A stretch of DNA of 64,000 nt from Celerinatantimonas sp046054195 (GTDB lineage Bacteria; Pseudomonadota; Gammaproteobacteria; Enterobacterales; Celerinatantimonadaceae), in contig NZ_JBEQCS010000001.1 in NCBI RefSeq assembly GCF_046054195.1, positions 124,001 to 188,000 of the forward strand, written 5' to 3'. The first letter of the stretch is position 1. Every line of letters begins with the position of its first letter. This document shows positions 7,035-16,437 of this stretch, in pieces. The translations under genes and the position numbers were made by a program. Below the pieces are notes generated by a model. That model was not told the DNA's origin and ran no database searches. It worked only from the letters and a program-made list of their open reading frames with translations.

Positions 7035-9449
7035 CTAGATATCTAAGTTCGCAACATTTAACGCATTGGTTTCAATGAATTCTCGGCGAGGCTCAACTTG
7101 GTCACCCATTAGAGTCGTAAATAACTGATCGCAAGCAATTGCATCATCGACGGTAACTTGAAGCATACGGCGAGAATCCGGATCCATTGTGGTTTCCCAC
7201 AGCTGCTCTGGGTTCATTTCACCAAGACCTTTGTATCGCTGAACTGAAATTCCTTTTTTAGAATCGTTCATTAACCAGGTCAGTGCTTCTTCAAAGCTAG
7301 TTACTGGATATTGCTTATTGCCGCGTTCAACGTAAGCACCTTCTTCAATCAGATTCCCGATGACTTTACCCAGCTCAACGATGCGTTCGTATTCATGGCT
7401 TTCAAAGAATTCATATTCAAAATGATATTCTGTATCTACGCCATGCATACGATACTGAACCCGAGGTTCCCAAACAGGTACTTCTTTATGGCGAACAAGT
7501 TCCACTTTATAGAAATTACCTTTTGGCAGTCGGTCATTCACGGATTTAACGAGTGCTTCCATCCATTCTTTAAGCACTGCTTCATCTTTAAGCTGTTCAG
7601 CAAGCAAAGGCTCTTGGTAGATCATCTGATTTAACAAATCGCGAGGGTAGCGACGCGCTAAACGGTCCAGCATTTTCTGTACGGTACGATACTGACGAAC
7701 CATGCTTTCCAGTGCAGCGCCTTGAATCGCCGGTGCATGTTCACTGACATGTAAACTCGAATCATCTAATGCAAGAGATGTGAAGTATTCAACCAAGGCT
7801 AAATCATCTTTGATGTAAGTCTCTTGTTTGCCTTTTTTCATCTTATATAAAGGTGGTTGGGCAATATAAACGTAACCACGCTCAACGATTTCTGGCATCT
7901 GGCGATAGAAGAAAGTGAGCAATAGGGTACGAATGTGTGAACCATCCACATCGGCATCGGTCATGATAATGATATTGTGGTAGCGAGTTTTATCTGGATT
8001 ATATTCATCGCGCCCAATACCACAACCGAGTGCGGTAATTAGAGTTGCGACTTCTTGAGAAGAAAGCATTTTATCAAAACGCGCTTTTTCAACGTTAAGA
8101 ATTTTACCTTTCAGCGGCAGGACGGCTTGGTTACGCCGATTTCGTGCTTGTTTGGCACTACCACCCGCTGAGTCCCCTTCCACAATATACAGTTCAGAAA
8201 GGCCTGGGTCTTTTTCCTGACAATCAGCTAGTTTGCCAGGTAGCCCTGCTAAATCTAACGCGCCTTTGCGCCGTGTCATTTCACGAGCTTTTCGAGCGGC
8301 TTCTCGAGCACGAGCCGCATCGACAATTTTCTGCGTAATTTCTTTAGCAGCTGCCGGCTGTTCAAGCAAAAACTCGCTAAATTTTTCACCCATTGCCTGT
8401 TCTACAGCGGTCTTAACTTCTGAAGAAACTAGCTTGTCTTTAGTCTGGCTTGAGAACTTTGGATCTGGAACTTTGACCGAGACAACTGCGGTTAACCCTT
8501 CGCGAGCATCTTCGCCAGCGGCGTTAGTCTTATTCTTTTTACCAATTTCTTTATCCATATAGGTGTTGAGTGTGCGCGTTAGGGCAGAGCGGAATCCTGC
8601 CAAGTGCGTACCACCATCACGTTGTGGAATGTTGTTGGTAAAACAGTAGATGTTTTCTTGGAAGCTGTCATTCCACTGCATGGCAATTTCGACAGTAATT
8701 CCGTCATCTCTATCTGAGGTGAAGTAGAAAGGCGCATCATGAATTGGCGTTTTTTTAGCATTTAAGTATTCAACAAATGCCTTAATACCGCCTTCATACA
8801 TAAAGTGGTCTTCTCTATCATCTCGTTCGTCTCTTAAGATAATTGAGACGCCAGAGTTTAAGAAGGATAGCTCGCGCAGACGTTTAGCTAAAATATCGTA
8901 GCTAAATTCTGTTTTGGTAAAGATGGTGTCGCTTGGCCAGAAACGAATTGCTGTCCCGGTTTGATCGGTTTCACCAATTGGTTTTAACTCGGCTACTGGC
9001 TCGCCCAGTTTGTAGTACTGTTCGTAGACGTGGCCTTGACGACGAATCACTAATTTTAGTTTTTCTGACAAAGCATTAACAACGGAAATACCAACGCCGT
9101 GCAGACCACCAGAAACTTTATATGAGTTGTCATCAAATTTACCGCCGGCGTGAAGCACGGTCATAATTACTTGTGCCGCAGAAACACCTTCTTCTTCGTG
9201 TAAGTCTACCGGGATGCCTCGGCCATCATCGGTGACAGAAACGGAACCATCGCCGTGAATGGTGACGACGATATCTTTACAGTAGCCTGCTAATGCTTCA
9301 TCAATGGAGTTATCGACCACCTCAAAGACCATATGGTGTAGTCCAGTGCCATCATCGGTATCACCGATATACATTCCAGGACGTTTTCTCACTGCATCAA
9401 GACCTTTTAAGACCTTAATGCTTGACGAACCATAATTATTTTCAGCCAT
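7035..9449 (-). CDS. gyrB: GyrB, DNA gyrase subunit B
   Basis: 804 residues, the same length as E. coli GyrB. The GHKL ATPase domain shows RKRPGMYIGD, EVVDNSIDEALAG, DDGRGIPV and GGLHGVG; the Toprim domain shows YIVEGDSAGGSAKQ and IMTDADVDGSHI; the gammaproteobacterial insert and the C-terminal RYKGLGEMNPEQLWETT are present. With GyrA it introduces negative supercoils using ATP. It is the last gene of the dnaA operon, 13 bp after recF. Confidence 0.99.
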   Translation of the reverse strand: MAENNYGSSSIKVLKGLDAVRKRPGMYIGDTDDGTGLHHMVFEVVDNSIDEALAGYCKDIVVTIHGDGSVSVTDDGRGIPVDLHEEEGVSAAQVIMTVLHAGGKFDDNSYKVSGGLHGVGISVVNALSEKLKLVIRRQGHVYEQYYKLGEPVAELKPIGETDQTGTAIRFWPSDTIFTKTEFSYDILAKRLRELSFLNSGVSIILRDERDDREDHFMYEGGIKAFVEYLNAKKTPIHDAPFYFTSDRDDGITVEIAMQWNDSFQENIYCFTNNIPQRDGGTHLAGFRSALTRTLNTYMDKEIGKKNKTNAAGEDAREGLTAVVSVKVPDPKFSSQTKDKLVSSEVKTAVEQAMGEKFSEFLLEQPAAAKEITQKIVDAARAREAARKAREMTRRKGALDLAGLPGKLADCQEKDPGLSELYIVEGDSAGGSAKQARNRRNQAVLPLKGKILNVEKARFDKMLSSQEVATLITALGCGIGRDEYNPDKTRYHNIIIMTDADVDGSHIRTLLLTFFYRQMPEIVERGYVYIAQPPLYKMKKGKQETYIKDDLALVEYFTSLALDDSSLHVSEHAPAIQGAALESMVRQYRTVQKMLDRLARRYPRDLLNQMIYQEPLLAEQLKDEAVLKEWMEALVKSVNDRLPKGNFYKVELVRHKEVPVWEPRVQYRMHGVDTEYHFEYEFFESHEYERIVELGKVIGNLIEEGAYVERGNKQYPVTSFEEALTWLMNDSKKGISVQRYKGLGEMNPEQLWETTMDPDSRRMLQVTVDDAIACDQLFTTLMGDQVEPRREFIETNALNVANLDI

Positions 9450-9462
9450 GTTTCGCTCTCGT

Positions 9463-10527
9463 TTACTGTTGTGTGATGCTGCCTTGTTTCACGTGAAACA
9501 GGCTGCTATCGGTTAAATCAAAGCCTTCTAGCATTTGCTGCTCGATCGCTGTAATAAATACTTGCGCACTATTGCGTTGCAAATATTGCGCTAAAAGCGC
9601 TCGTTTATTTGGATCAAGCTCGGCAGCGAAGTCATCAATTAAATAAATAGTTGGTTTATTTAATACACGATATGCGTATTGCCCTTGCGCTAAAAGCAGG
9701 GCACAAACCAACAACTTCAACTGGCCTCGGGAAATCGTTTCAGCTGCGTTCCCTTGTTCAGTTCTAATTCGGATATCAGCTTTATGAGCACCGGCAAGGG
9801 TGAATCCCATTAGCTTTTCCCGTTCATAATTTTGCTCAAGTATTTCTGTCAAACTTGAGTCATGATTCCACCCGTTATACAAACTAAATTCAAATTTGTA
9901 CTCAGGTAAAAAATCTTCAGCAATTCGCTGAATTTCTGGAACCAGTTGAGCAAAATAATCCTGCCTCATCTGGCAGATTGCTTCGGCTTGAGTTACCAAC
10001 TCTCGGTCCCAGAATGACAATTCCTGATAGCTAGCTCGCCGCTTTAACAGCGCATTGCGCTGTTTGAGTAAGCGTTTATAACGATGCATCACTGTCTGAA
10101 ATTGTTGTTCCACGTGAAACACTCCCCAATCGAGATAAGCTCGGCGATAACGGGGACTGCCGTTTACCACGCTGTATCCTTCTGGGTGAATCAACTGAAT
10201 CGGCAGTATCTTTGACAATTCAGCTTGAGTGCGAACCGTTTCACCATCGATTCGTAGTTGTGTTTCACCTGATACTTGTTTGCACAGGCCAATCCGATGT
10301 TGATTAGCCTGTGCAAACAAAACCAGCTGGGGTTGTTGATGCTGAACAACCTGGCGGATTCGAGAGCTTCGAAATGAGCGCCCAAATCCGAGTAAATATA
10401 GCGCTTCTAAAATGCTTGTTTTTCCGCTGCCATTGTCACCAATAATCGCATTTAAATTAGAGTTGAACTGCATCCGCTGTTCACTAATGTTGCGAAAATT
10501 GGTCATTGTCAGTGCGTCAATTGCCAT
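9463..10527 (-). CDS. recF: RecF, recombination/gap-repair ATPase
   Basis: 354 residues. Walker A is GDNGSGKTSILEALY near residue 30, the SMC-like signature is ISRGQLKLL and Walker B is IYLIDDFAAELD. RecF works with RecO and RecR to load RecA at single-strand gaps. It lies between dnaN and gyrB in the standard order. Two parS palindromes fall inside this reading frame; each encodes the peptide FHV followed by K or E and Q (FHVEQ mid-gene, FHVKQ near the C-terminus). Confidence 0.98.
   Translation of the reverse strand: MAIDALTMTNFRNISEQRMQFNSNLNAIIGDNGSGKTSILEALYLLGFGRSFRSSRIRQVVQHQQPQLVLFAQANQHRIGLCKQVSGETQLRIDGETVRTQAELSKILPIQLIHPEGYSVVNGSPRYRRAYLDWGVFHVEQQFQTVMHRYKRLLKQRNALLKRRASYQELSFWDRELVTQAEAICQMRQDYFAQLVPEIQRIAEDFLPEYKFEFSLYNGWNHDSSLTEILEQNYEREKLMGFTLAGAHKADIRIRTEQGNAAETISRGQLKLLVCALLLAQGQYAYRVLNKPTIYLIDDFAAELDPNKRALLAQYLQRNSAQVFITAIEQQMLEGFDLTDSSLFHVKQGSITQQ
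9485..9500. promoter_or_regulatory. parS site 3, inside the 3' end of recF
   Basis: TGTTTCACGTGAAACA, a perfect parS palindrome identical to site 1, within the last 13 or so codons of recF. Confidence 0.9.
10106..10121. promoter_or_regulatory. parS site 4, inside recF
   Basis: TGTTCCACGTGAAACA, identical to the widely used B. subtilis-type parS variant, 621 bp from site 3 and within the recF coding sequence. Confidence 0.9.
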
Positions 10528-10550
10528 GAATAAAAACTAAAGAGGCGTTA

Positions 10551-11654
10551 CTACAGACGCATCGGCATGATGACATACAATGCCTGACCACTTTGCTCGC
10601 TATCTTCGATAATTGAGCCTGTGATGCTGTCTGACATAGTAATGCGTACTTGGTCAGATTTAAGCGCATTAAGCACGTCTAAAAGGTAAGACACGTTAAA
10701 ACCAATTTCTAAATCATCCCCTTGGTAAGCAACATCTAGAATTTCTTCTGCTTCCTCTTGTTCAGGGTTATTCGCTGTAATGGTTAAGGTTTGCCCGGTT
10801 AACTGCAAACGAACGCCACGAAATTTTTCGTTCGATAAAATAGCGGCTCGTGAAAATGCTTGGCGCAGTTCTTCGCGTCCGGAGATAAGTACTTTATTGC
10901 CACCGTTAGGAATCACGCGTTTGTAATCAGGGAAACGTCCATCAACTAATTTGCAGGTAAATGTAAAGCCTTCAACGCTGGCGCGAATGTTATTTGCACC
11001 AATTTGAATTTGAACCATCGCGTCATCTTGGTCGAGCAAGCGAATCAGTTCTAACACACCTTTACGTGGGACAATAACCTGAAGACTTTCCAGAGGCTGA
11101 CCTAAATCTGTGGATGCAACCGCGATTCGGTGCCCGTCACAGCCAACCGTTTTAAGTGTTTGTCCTTCGGTTTCAAACAACATCCCATTTAGATAATATC
11201 GAACATCCTGGCTAGCCATAGAAAACTGTGTATTATCAATTAGTTGCTTTAAAACTGCTTGATTGATAGCCAAGTCCAGTTGCGGCTGCCAACTGTCCAC
11301 ATTGGGATAATCTTCAGCGGGCAATGTGGCCAATGAAAAGCGGCTACGCCCCGAGCGAATTTGCAAACGATCCCCTTGCGCTTTGCACTCAATGGAGCAA
11401 CCATCAGGCAAACCTTTGCAGATATCGACGAATTTCTTGGCCGGAACGGTGACCGAGCCTGATTGCTGTGCACTTTCAACGTCGAGCGAAGCGATAAGCT
11501 CTACTTCCATATCAGTACCAGTCAGTGAGAGCGAATTTTCACTCACTACAAGCAAAATATTGCCCAAAATTGGCACCGTTGGCCGACCGCCAATGGCGCT
11601 ACTGACCAATTGCAGAGGTTTGATTAACGCTTCCCGGTTAATTTGAAATTGCAT
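10551..11654 (-). CDS. dnaN: DnaN, DNA polymerase III sliding clamp (beta subunit)
   Basis: 367 residues, the family length, and colinear from MQFQINREALIKPLQLVSSAIGGRPTVP to the C-terminal YVIMPMRL that forms part of the partner-binding cleft. The ring-shaped dimer tethers polymerase III to DNA. The gene lies 8 bp after dnaA and 23 bp before recF, so it is cotranscribed. Confidence 0.98.
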   Translation of the reverse strand: MQFQINREALIKPLQLVSSAIGGRPTVPILGNILLVVSENSLSLTGTDMEVELIASLDVESAQQSGSVTVPAKKFVDICKGLPDGCSIECKAQGDRLQIRSGRSRFSLATLPAEDYPNVDSWQPQLDLAINQAVLKQLIDNTQFSMASQDVRYYLNGMLFETEGQTLKTVGCDGHRIAVASTDLGQPLESLQVIVPRKGVLELIRLLDQDDAMVQIQIGANNIRASVEGFTFTCKLVDGRFPDYKRVIPNGGNKVLISGREELRQAFSRAAILSNEKFRGVRLQLTGQTLTITANNPEQEEAEEILDVAYQGDDLEIGFNVSYLLDVLNALKSDQVRITMSDSITGSIIEDSEQSGQALYVIMPMRL

Positions 11655-11662
11655 GACATTAC

Positions 11663-13066
11663 CTATGAGGACAAAGTACGAATTAAGTTCTGATAATCTT
11701 CTTTGATATCATGGCTTTCTTCGCGTAGCTGATTAATCTTACGACAAGCATGTAGTACCGTAGTATGGTCACGGCCACCAAAAGCATCACCGATTTCAGG
11801 CAAGCTATGGTTGGTTAACTCTTTGGCTAAAGCCATCGCTAATTGACGAGGGCGGGCAACTGAGCGTGAACGGCGCTTTGATAACAAGTCCGCTACTTTA
11901 ATTTTATAATATTCAGCAACGGTTTTCTGAATATTATCAATAGTTACCAGTTTTTCCTGTAACGCTAACAGATCGCGCAACGCTTCTCGGACAAAGTCGA
12001 TGGTAATGGCGCGTCCGGTAAAATTGGCATTGGCAATAACGCGGTTTAATGCGCCTTCTAATTCACGCACGTTAGAGCGCAGTCGCTTGGCAATAAAGAA
12101 TGCAACTTCATCGGGCAGACTAATATTATTTTCCTGAGCTTTGGTCATTAAAATCGCGACGCGAGTTTCAAGCTCGGGTGGTTCGATAGCAACGGTCAGC
12201 CCCCAGCCGAAGCGACTCTTTAGTCGGTCTTCAACACCATCAATCTCTTTAGGATAACGGTCACTGGTTAAAATAATCTGTTGATTCCCTTCCAGCAGCG
12301 CATTGAAGGTATGAAAGAACTCTTCTTGAGAACGCTCTTTATTGGCAAAAAACTGAATATCATCGATAAGCAGCGCATCGACACTGCGATAGTAGCGTTT
12401 AAAATCTTCAATCGCGTTATTTTGCAGCGCTTTTACCATATCCTGAACAAATCGTTCAGAGTGCATGTAAACCACGCGCGAGTTGCTTTTGCGCTCCAAA
12501 ATACCATTGCCGACAGCATGCAATAAGTGTGTTTTACCCAAGCCTGTACCACCGTATAAGAATAGTGGGTTATAGGCTCCTCCCGGATTGCTCGCAACTT
12601 GCGAAGCTGCAGCTCGAGCTAGCTGGTTTGACTTACCTTCTACGAAGTTATCAAATTTGTGCTTGGGGTTTATGTTATTGCGATGATTAATGGTTTGCGC
12701 GGGGCTAGTATTATCTCGATCCCAGCTGCGCTCCTGATACACGGGTTTAGCGACAACAGACGCAACTGGTGCTGGCGATGCTGATGGTGTGGCAACTTCA
12801 GGTTGAGGTTGCTGGCGAACTGGACGGCTGCCCACTTCAAAGCGCAGCTTCGGCTTATCATGACCACAATACTCTTCAAGTAGCGCGTTGACTCGAATCA
12901 CGTATTTGTCTTTGACCCAGTCTAAAACAAAGCGATTCGGCGCGTATAACGTCAGCAGTTCATCTGCCTGTTCAACTTGCAACGGACGGATCCACATACT
13001 AAATTCTGTAGCCGGCAATTCATCCTGCAATCGACTGACAATCTGCTGCCATAACGACACACTCAC
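11663..13066 (-). CDS. dnaA: DnaA, chromosomal replication initiator
   Basis: Domain I is SVSLWQQIVSRLQDELPATEFSMWI, domain II is a Q/P/S-rich linker, domain III holds Walker A GGTGLGKTHLLHAVGN and Walker B LLIDDIQFF, and domain IV ends in GGRDHTTVLHACRKI, the DnaA-box-binding signature. The frame has an ATG at 13078, but that ATG is part of ATGGAG, whose GGAG sits six bases before a GTG at 13066. Starting there gives 467 residues and an N-terminus aligned with E. coli DnaA (MSLSLWQQ). I therefore choose 13066. It initiates replication and, in E. coli, represses its own promoter. Confidence 0.97.
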   Translation of the reverse strand: MSVSLWQQIVSRLQDELPATEFSMWIRPLQVEQADELLTLYAPNRFVLDWVKDKYVIRVNALLEEYCGHDKPKLRFEVGSRPVRQQPQPEVATPSASPAPVASVVAKPVYQERSWDRDNTSPAQTINHRNNINPKHKFDNFVEGKSNQLARAAASQVASNPGGAYNPLFLYGGTGLGKTHLLHAVGNGILERKSNSRVVYMHSERFVQDMVKALQNNAIEDFKRYYRSVDALLIDDIQFFANKERSQEEFFHTFNALLEGNQQIILTSDRYPKEIDGVEDRLKSRFGWGLTVAIEPPELETRVAILMTKAQENNISLPDEVAFFIAKRLRSNVRELEGALNRVIANANFTGRAITIDFVREALRDLLALQEKLVTIDNIQKTVAEYYKIKVADLLSKRRSRSVARPRQLAMALAKELTNHSLPEIGDAFGGRDHTTVLHACRKINQLREESHDIKEDYQNLIRTLSS

Positions 13067-13078
13067 ACGCAACTCCAT

Positions 13079-13589
13079 TAGATCTCGAAATGACCGATTA
13101 TTTTATACCGGAAGGCGGATAAACTCTAGGGCATGTTGATAATTCACGGCCAAAAAATAATCGTTCTGCGGGCTGAATCATCACGCTTATTGAGTATTAT
13201 CATAAAAGCTAAATTTGAGGTGATTTACAGGTGCTGAAATAGCCTCAAAACCACCTCTAAAAAGTATATAGCGACTTTTGCATCATTCTAACATTTTCTG
13301 GTGTTTAAGTCCCAAATTATCAAATTATATCTGGATTAAAACGCTATACCTTGGCAAGTTTTTTGCCGGGCCACTAACGAATAAAAACGATTCCTATCTG
13401 CACCTTTGTGCCCTTGATTTATAGATATATGAGCTCGGTCTCTCTTGTCGTTGAATATAAGTTAAATTGACGAACGAAAGAGGACTATCGATGCGTTTAT
13501 AACGAAATCTTATGCGGCAAATCTGTATCTTGCTGACACACCTTGTTGATGCGTATCAAAAAAGCTCCCCATTTAGAAGGTATAACAGC
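13079..13589. other. Intergenic between dnaA and copA
   Basis: About 510 bp without a supportable gene. In most gammaproteobacteria rpmH-rnpA would start here; neither is present. I looked for DnaA boxes (TTATNCACA) on both strands and found none, so it is not an evident replication origin. It should hold the dnaA promoter(s), which I cannot place confidently. Confidence 0.6.
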
Positions 13590-13620
13590 TTGACCTTACT
13601 GTTGTAGGAAGGTTTATAGT
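13590..13620 (+). promoter_or_regulatory. CueR-type copper-responsive promoter of copA
   Basis: A -35 TTGACC and a -10 TATAGT are separated by 19 bp, the overlong spacing typical of MerR-family promoters. The spacer holds the dyad ACCTTaCtgttgtaGgAAGGT, closely resembling the CueR operator of E. coli copA. CueR bound to Cu(I) would twist the DNA to activate transcription. Confidence 0.88.
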
Positions 13621-13657
13621 TAATGCGTGTCCAAAAAGTGACCATGAGGAGATGACA

Positions 13658-16006
13658 ATGTCTGATTCATTAACTATCCCTGTTGAGGGGATGCGTTGTG
13701 CCGGCTGCTCAAGCCGAGTCGAGCAAACGCTCAATGATTTGGGTGTGGTGAAATCTGCTAGCGTGAACCTAGCACTGAACCAAGCTCATATCGAACTTGA
13801 TGATCCTAACTCATTAGGTGAAATCGTTGAAGCCTTGGATAAAGCTGGTTATCCAGCAACAACCGAGTCAAGTTTAGTGCACATTAAAGGAATGCGCTGT
13901 GCGGGTTGTTCTGCAGCTGTTGAGCGCGCTCTGGCGAAAGTTCCTGGCGTGATTAATGCTGAAGTAAACTACGCGCTTGGCCAAGCGAATGTGACAATTG
14001 TCGCAGGTCTTGGCTTAGATGGCACAATTAAACAAGCAATTGAAAATGCGGGCTACGAAGTAGAAGGAGACTCTTCTGCGGTAAAGCCTGAGGCACCGAA
14101 AACGAGCGCGGATTTTCCATGGCGATTGGTCGTGAGCATTGTGCTGACCATCCCGCTCCTGGTGCCAATGATCTTTCCTATCGCCGCATTACCGGGGGGT
14201 TGGCAGTGGCTGCTAGCCACTCCGGTCGAATTTATCATTGGCTGGCCGTTTATCAAAGGCGCTTGGCATGCGCTGCGTAATCGCTCAAGCAGCATGGATA
14301 CGCTGGTCACCATGGGGACGTTCGCAGCCTATGGCTACAGTGTTTGGCTGCATTTAAGTGGTCATTCGCAGCATCTCTATTTCGATGGTGCTGCGGTCAT
14401 TATCACTTTGATTGTATTTGGTCGCTACCTTGAATCTAGGGCGAAAGCTCGCGCCGCTAAAGCGGTCTCTGAGCTGATTAATGAAGCGCCAATGCAGGCT
14501 CATCGCATTGATGGGGATAACAGCGTTGATGTGAGCGTAGACAGCCTTAAAGCAGGCGATTGGTTGCTGATTAAACCCGGTGAGAAGGTTCCTGCTGACG
14601 GGATTGTTCGATGGGGCAGTTCAGCCTTTAACGAAGCGCTCATTACTGGCGAAAGTGAACCCGTCGCTCACCCACAAGGCGACACTGTTTTAGCCGGAAG
14701 CCTTAACGGTGAAGGGCTAGTTAAAATCGAAGTTACTCGAGCCAATGAAGACAGCACCTTGGGGCGCATGATCCAGATGGTCAGTGATGCCCAAGCGGGC
14801 AAAGCGCCAGTGCAAAAACTAGCTGATAAAATCAGTTTTTACTTTGTGCCGATTGTTCTTTCTATTGCCGTTGTCAGCTTTTTAGTTTGGGGCTTGGCAT
14901 TTTCTGACTGGGCCAATGGCGCTATTGCTGCCATTTCGGTGCTGGTTATCGCCTGTCCTTGTTCTTTGGGGTTGGCCATCCCAACGGCATTAGTTGCCGG
15001 TACTGGCAGTGGCGCACGGTATGGTATTTTATACCGCAATATTGATGCGTTAGAGAAAACCCGACAGATTGATCAAGTCATTTTCGATAAAACCGGAACC
15101 TTAACGGTGGGTGAACCGAAACTTCACGCTGTTGATTGTGAAGGCTCTCAAGAGCTGTTATTGCAATTGGTCGCAAGTGCTCAGCAGGGAAGCCAACATC
15201 CTCTTGCCAAAGCAATGCTAGCCGCGAATGAGCAGCCGCTCATCGAGCTTGAGCACTTTGATAGCTATCCTGGGATGGGAATTTCGGCCACCCTTGATAA
15301 CGATGCTAAAACCAATGTATTGATTGGGAATCAGGCGCTTTTAGAAAAATTTGAGATTGCGCTCGATGAAAGTTGGCAAAAACGCATGGCGGCGATGGAT
15401 ATGAGTGGTTCAAGTGTTTATGTCGCGATTGATGGCAAATTACACGGTATTATTGCAACTGCCGACCCTGTACGTGAAGATGCCGCTGCCGCCATTGCCA
15501 AATTGCAGCGCTCTGGCGTCACCAGCGTGATGTTAACGGGGGATCAGCAACGTGTGGCTGATGCTTTAGCTCATCAGCTTGGTTTGAGCGATTGGCAAGG
15601 CGAGCTTAAACCTCAAGATAAACTCAATGAGGTTAAAACACGCCAACAGCAAGGACATCATGTGCTGATGGTCGGTGATGGCGTCAATGATGCGCCTGCG
15701 CTGGCTCAAGCTGATGTCGGCATTGCCATGGGAAGCGGTAGTGACCTTGCCATCGAAAGTGCGGATGTTGCGCTGATGCGTGATGAGCCGATGTTAGTTG
15801 CCGATGCCGTACATTTAGCTCGTCAAACCTGGCGGATTATCCAGCAGAACTTATTCTGGGCATTTGGCTACAACGTCATTGGTATTCCGCTTGCCGCTTT
15901 TGGTTTGCTAAACCCTGCGATAGCGGGTGCGGCAATGGCTCTTAGTTCTGTGTCGGTTGTGACGAACTCTGTTCGTTTGACCCGCTGGCGGCCATCGAAG
16001 CATTAA
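13658..16006 (+). CDS. copA: CopA, Cu(I)-exporting P1B-type ATPase
   Basis: 782 residues from the ATG at 13658, chosen because AGGAG (13647-13651) is six bases upstream; an ATG at 13652 touches the AGGAG and is unlikely. Two N-terminal heavy-metal domains each carry GMRCAGC (Cys14/17 and Cys81/84). Then come the actuator TGES motif, the membrane CPC metal site (IACPCSLGLA), the phosphorylation site DKTGTLT, the nucleotide-binding SQHPLA, and the hinge GDGVNDAPAL. It pumps Cu(I) from the cytoplasm across the inner membrane. The promoter is CueR-type, and cueR follows 32 bp downstream. Confidence 0.97.
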   Translation: MSDSLTIPVEGMRCAGCSSRVEQTLNDLGVVKSASVNLALNQAHIELDDPNSLGEIVEALDKAGYPATTESSLVHIKGMRCAGCSAAVERALAKVPGVINAEVNYALGQANVTIVAGLGLDGTIKQAIENAGYEVEGDSSAVKPEAPKTSADFPWRLVVSIVLTIPLLVPMIFPIAALPGGWQWLLATPVEFIIGWPFIKGAWHALRNRSSSMDTLVTMGTFAAYGYSVWLHLSGHSQHLYFDGAAVIITLIVFGRYLESRAKARAAKAVSELINEAPMQAHRIDGDNSVDVSVDSLKAGDWLLIKPGEKVPADGIVRWGSSAFNEALITGESEPVAHPQGDTVLAGSLNGEGLVKIEVTRANEDSTLGRMIQMVSDAQAGKAPVQKLADKISFYFVPIVLSIAVVSFLVWGLAFSDWANGAIAAISVLVIACPCSLGLAIPTALVAGTGSGARYGILYRNIDALEKTRQIDQVIFDKTGTLTVGEPKLHAVDCEGSQELLLQLVASAQQGSQHPLAKAMLAANEQPLIELEHFDSYPGMGISATLDNDAKTNVLIGNQALLEKFEIALDESWQKRMAAMDMSGSSVYVAIDGKLHGIIATADPVREDAAAAIAKLQRSGVTSVMLTGDQQRVADALAHQLGLSDWQGELKPQDKLNEVKTRQQQGHHVLMVGDGVNDAPALAQADVGIAMGSGSDLAIESADVALMRDEPMLVADAVHLARQTWRIIQQNLFWAFGYNVIGIPLAAFGLLNPAIAGAAMALSSVSVVTNSVRLTRWRPSKH

Positions 16007-16038
16007 GCTGAGGCGAAGGATAGGAATAGGAGGAAATC

Positions 16039-16437
16039 ATGAAGATCGGAGAAGTCGCAAAACGGTGTGGTTTATCGGTAAAAACCGTTCGTTATTATCA
16101 TGACATCGGATTGGTTCGAGCTCAACGTGCTGATAACGGTTATCGTAGCTATTCTCAGGCTCAGCTGGACCAATTACGGTTTTTAGGTAATTGTCGTAAA
16201 ATTGGGTTTAGTTTAGAACAGTGTGAGCAATTACTATCGCTATATGTCAATAAGAATAGAGCATCATCAGATGTAAGGCGAATTGCTAATGCGCATTTAA
16301 GTGAAATTGAAGAGCGCATCGCCCAGTTATCTAAACTTCGTGACAGCTTGCATCAATTAGTGGGGTGTTGCGCCGGAAACAACTTGCCGGATTGCCCGAT
16401 CCTTGATTCTCTAGCTGGTCATTCGAGCCTGCAATAA
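16039..16437 (+). CDS. cueR: CueR, MerR-family copper efflux regulator
   Basis: 132 residues. The N-terminal winged helix reads KIGEVAKRCGLSVKTVRYYHDIGL, followed by a dimerisation helix and the metal loop CAGNNLPDC. The two cysteines (111 and 119) have the same seven-residue spacing as Cys112/Cys120 of E. coli CueR, which bind Cu(I). The extra C-terminal CCHH of E. coli CueR is absent. A strong AGGAGG precedes the ATG. Sharing a transcript with copA implies it is induced together with the pump. Confidence 0.95.
   Translation: MKIGEVAKRCGLSVKTVRYYHDIGLVRAQRADNGYRSYSQAQLDQLRFLGNCRKIGFSLEQCEQLLSLYVNKNRASSDVRRIANAHLSEIEERIAQLSKLRDSLHQLVGCCAGNNLPDCPILDSLAGHSSLQ

Noticed and set aside
10261..10276. 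Fifth parS-like sequence in recF
   Set aside because: TGTTTCAC is followed by CTGAT; the CACGTG core is broken, so it is not a parS site.
13079..13589. Replication origin upstream of dnaA
   Set aside because: No TTATNCACA box on either strand and no AT-rich 13-mer array was visible; the gap is better called the dnaA and copA promoter region.
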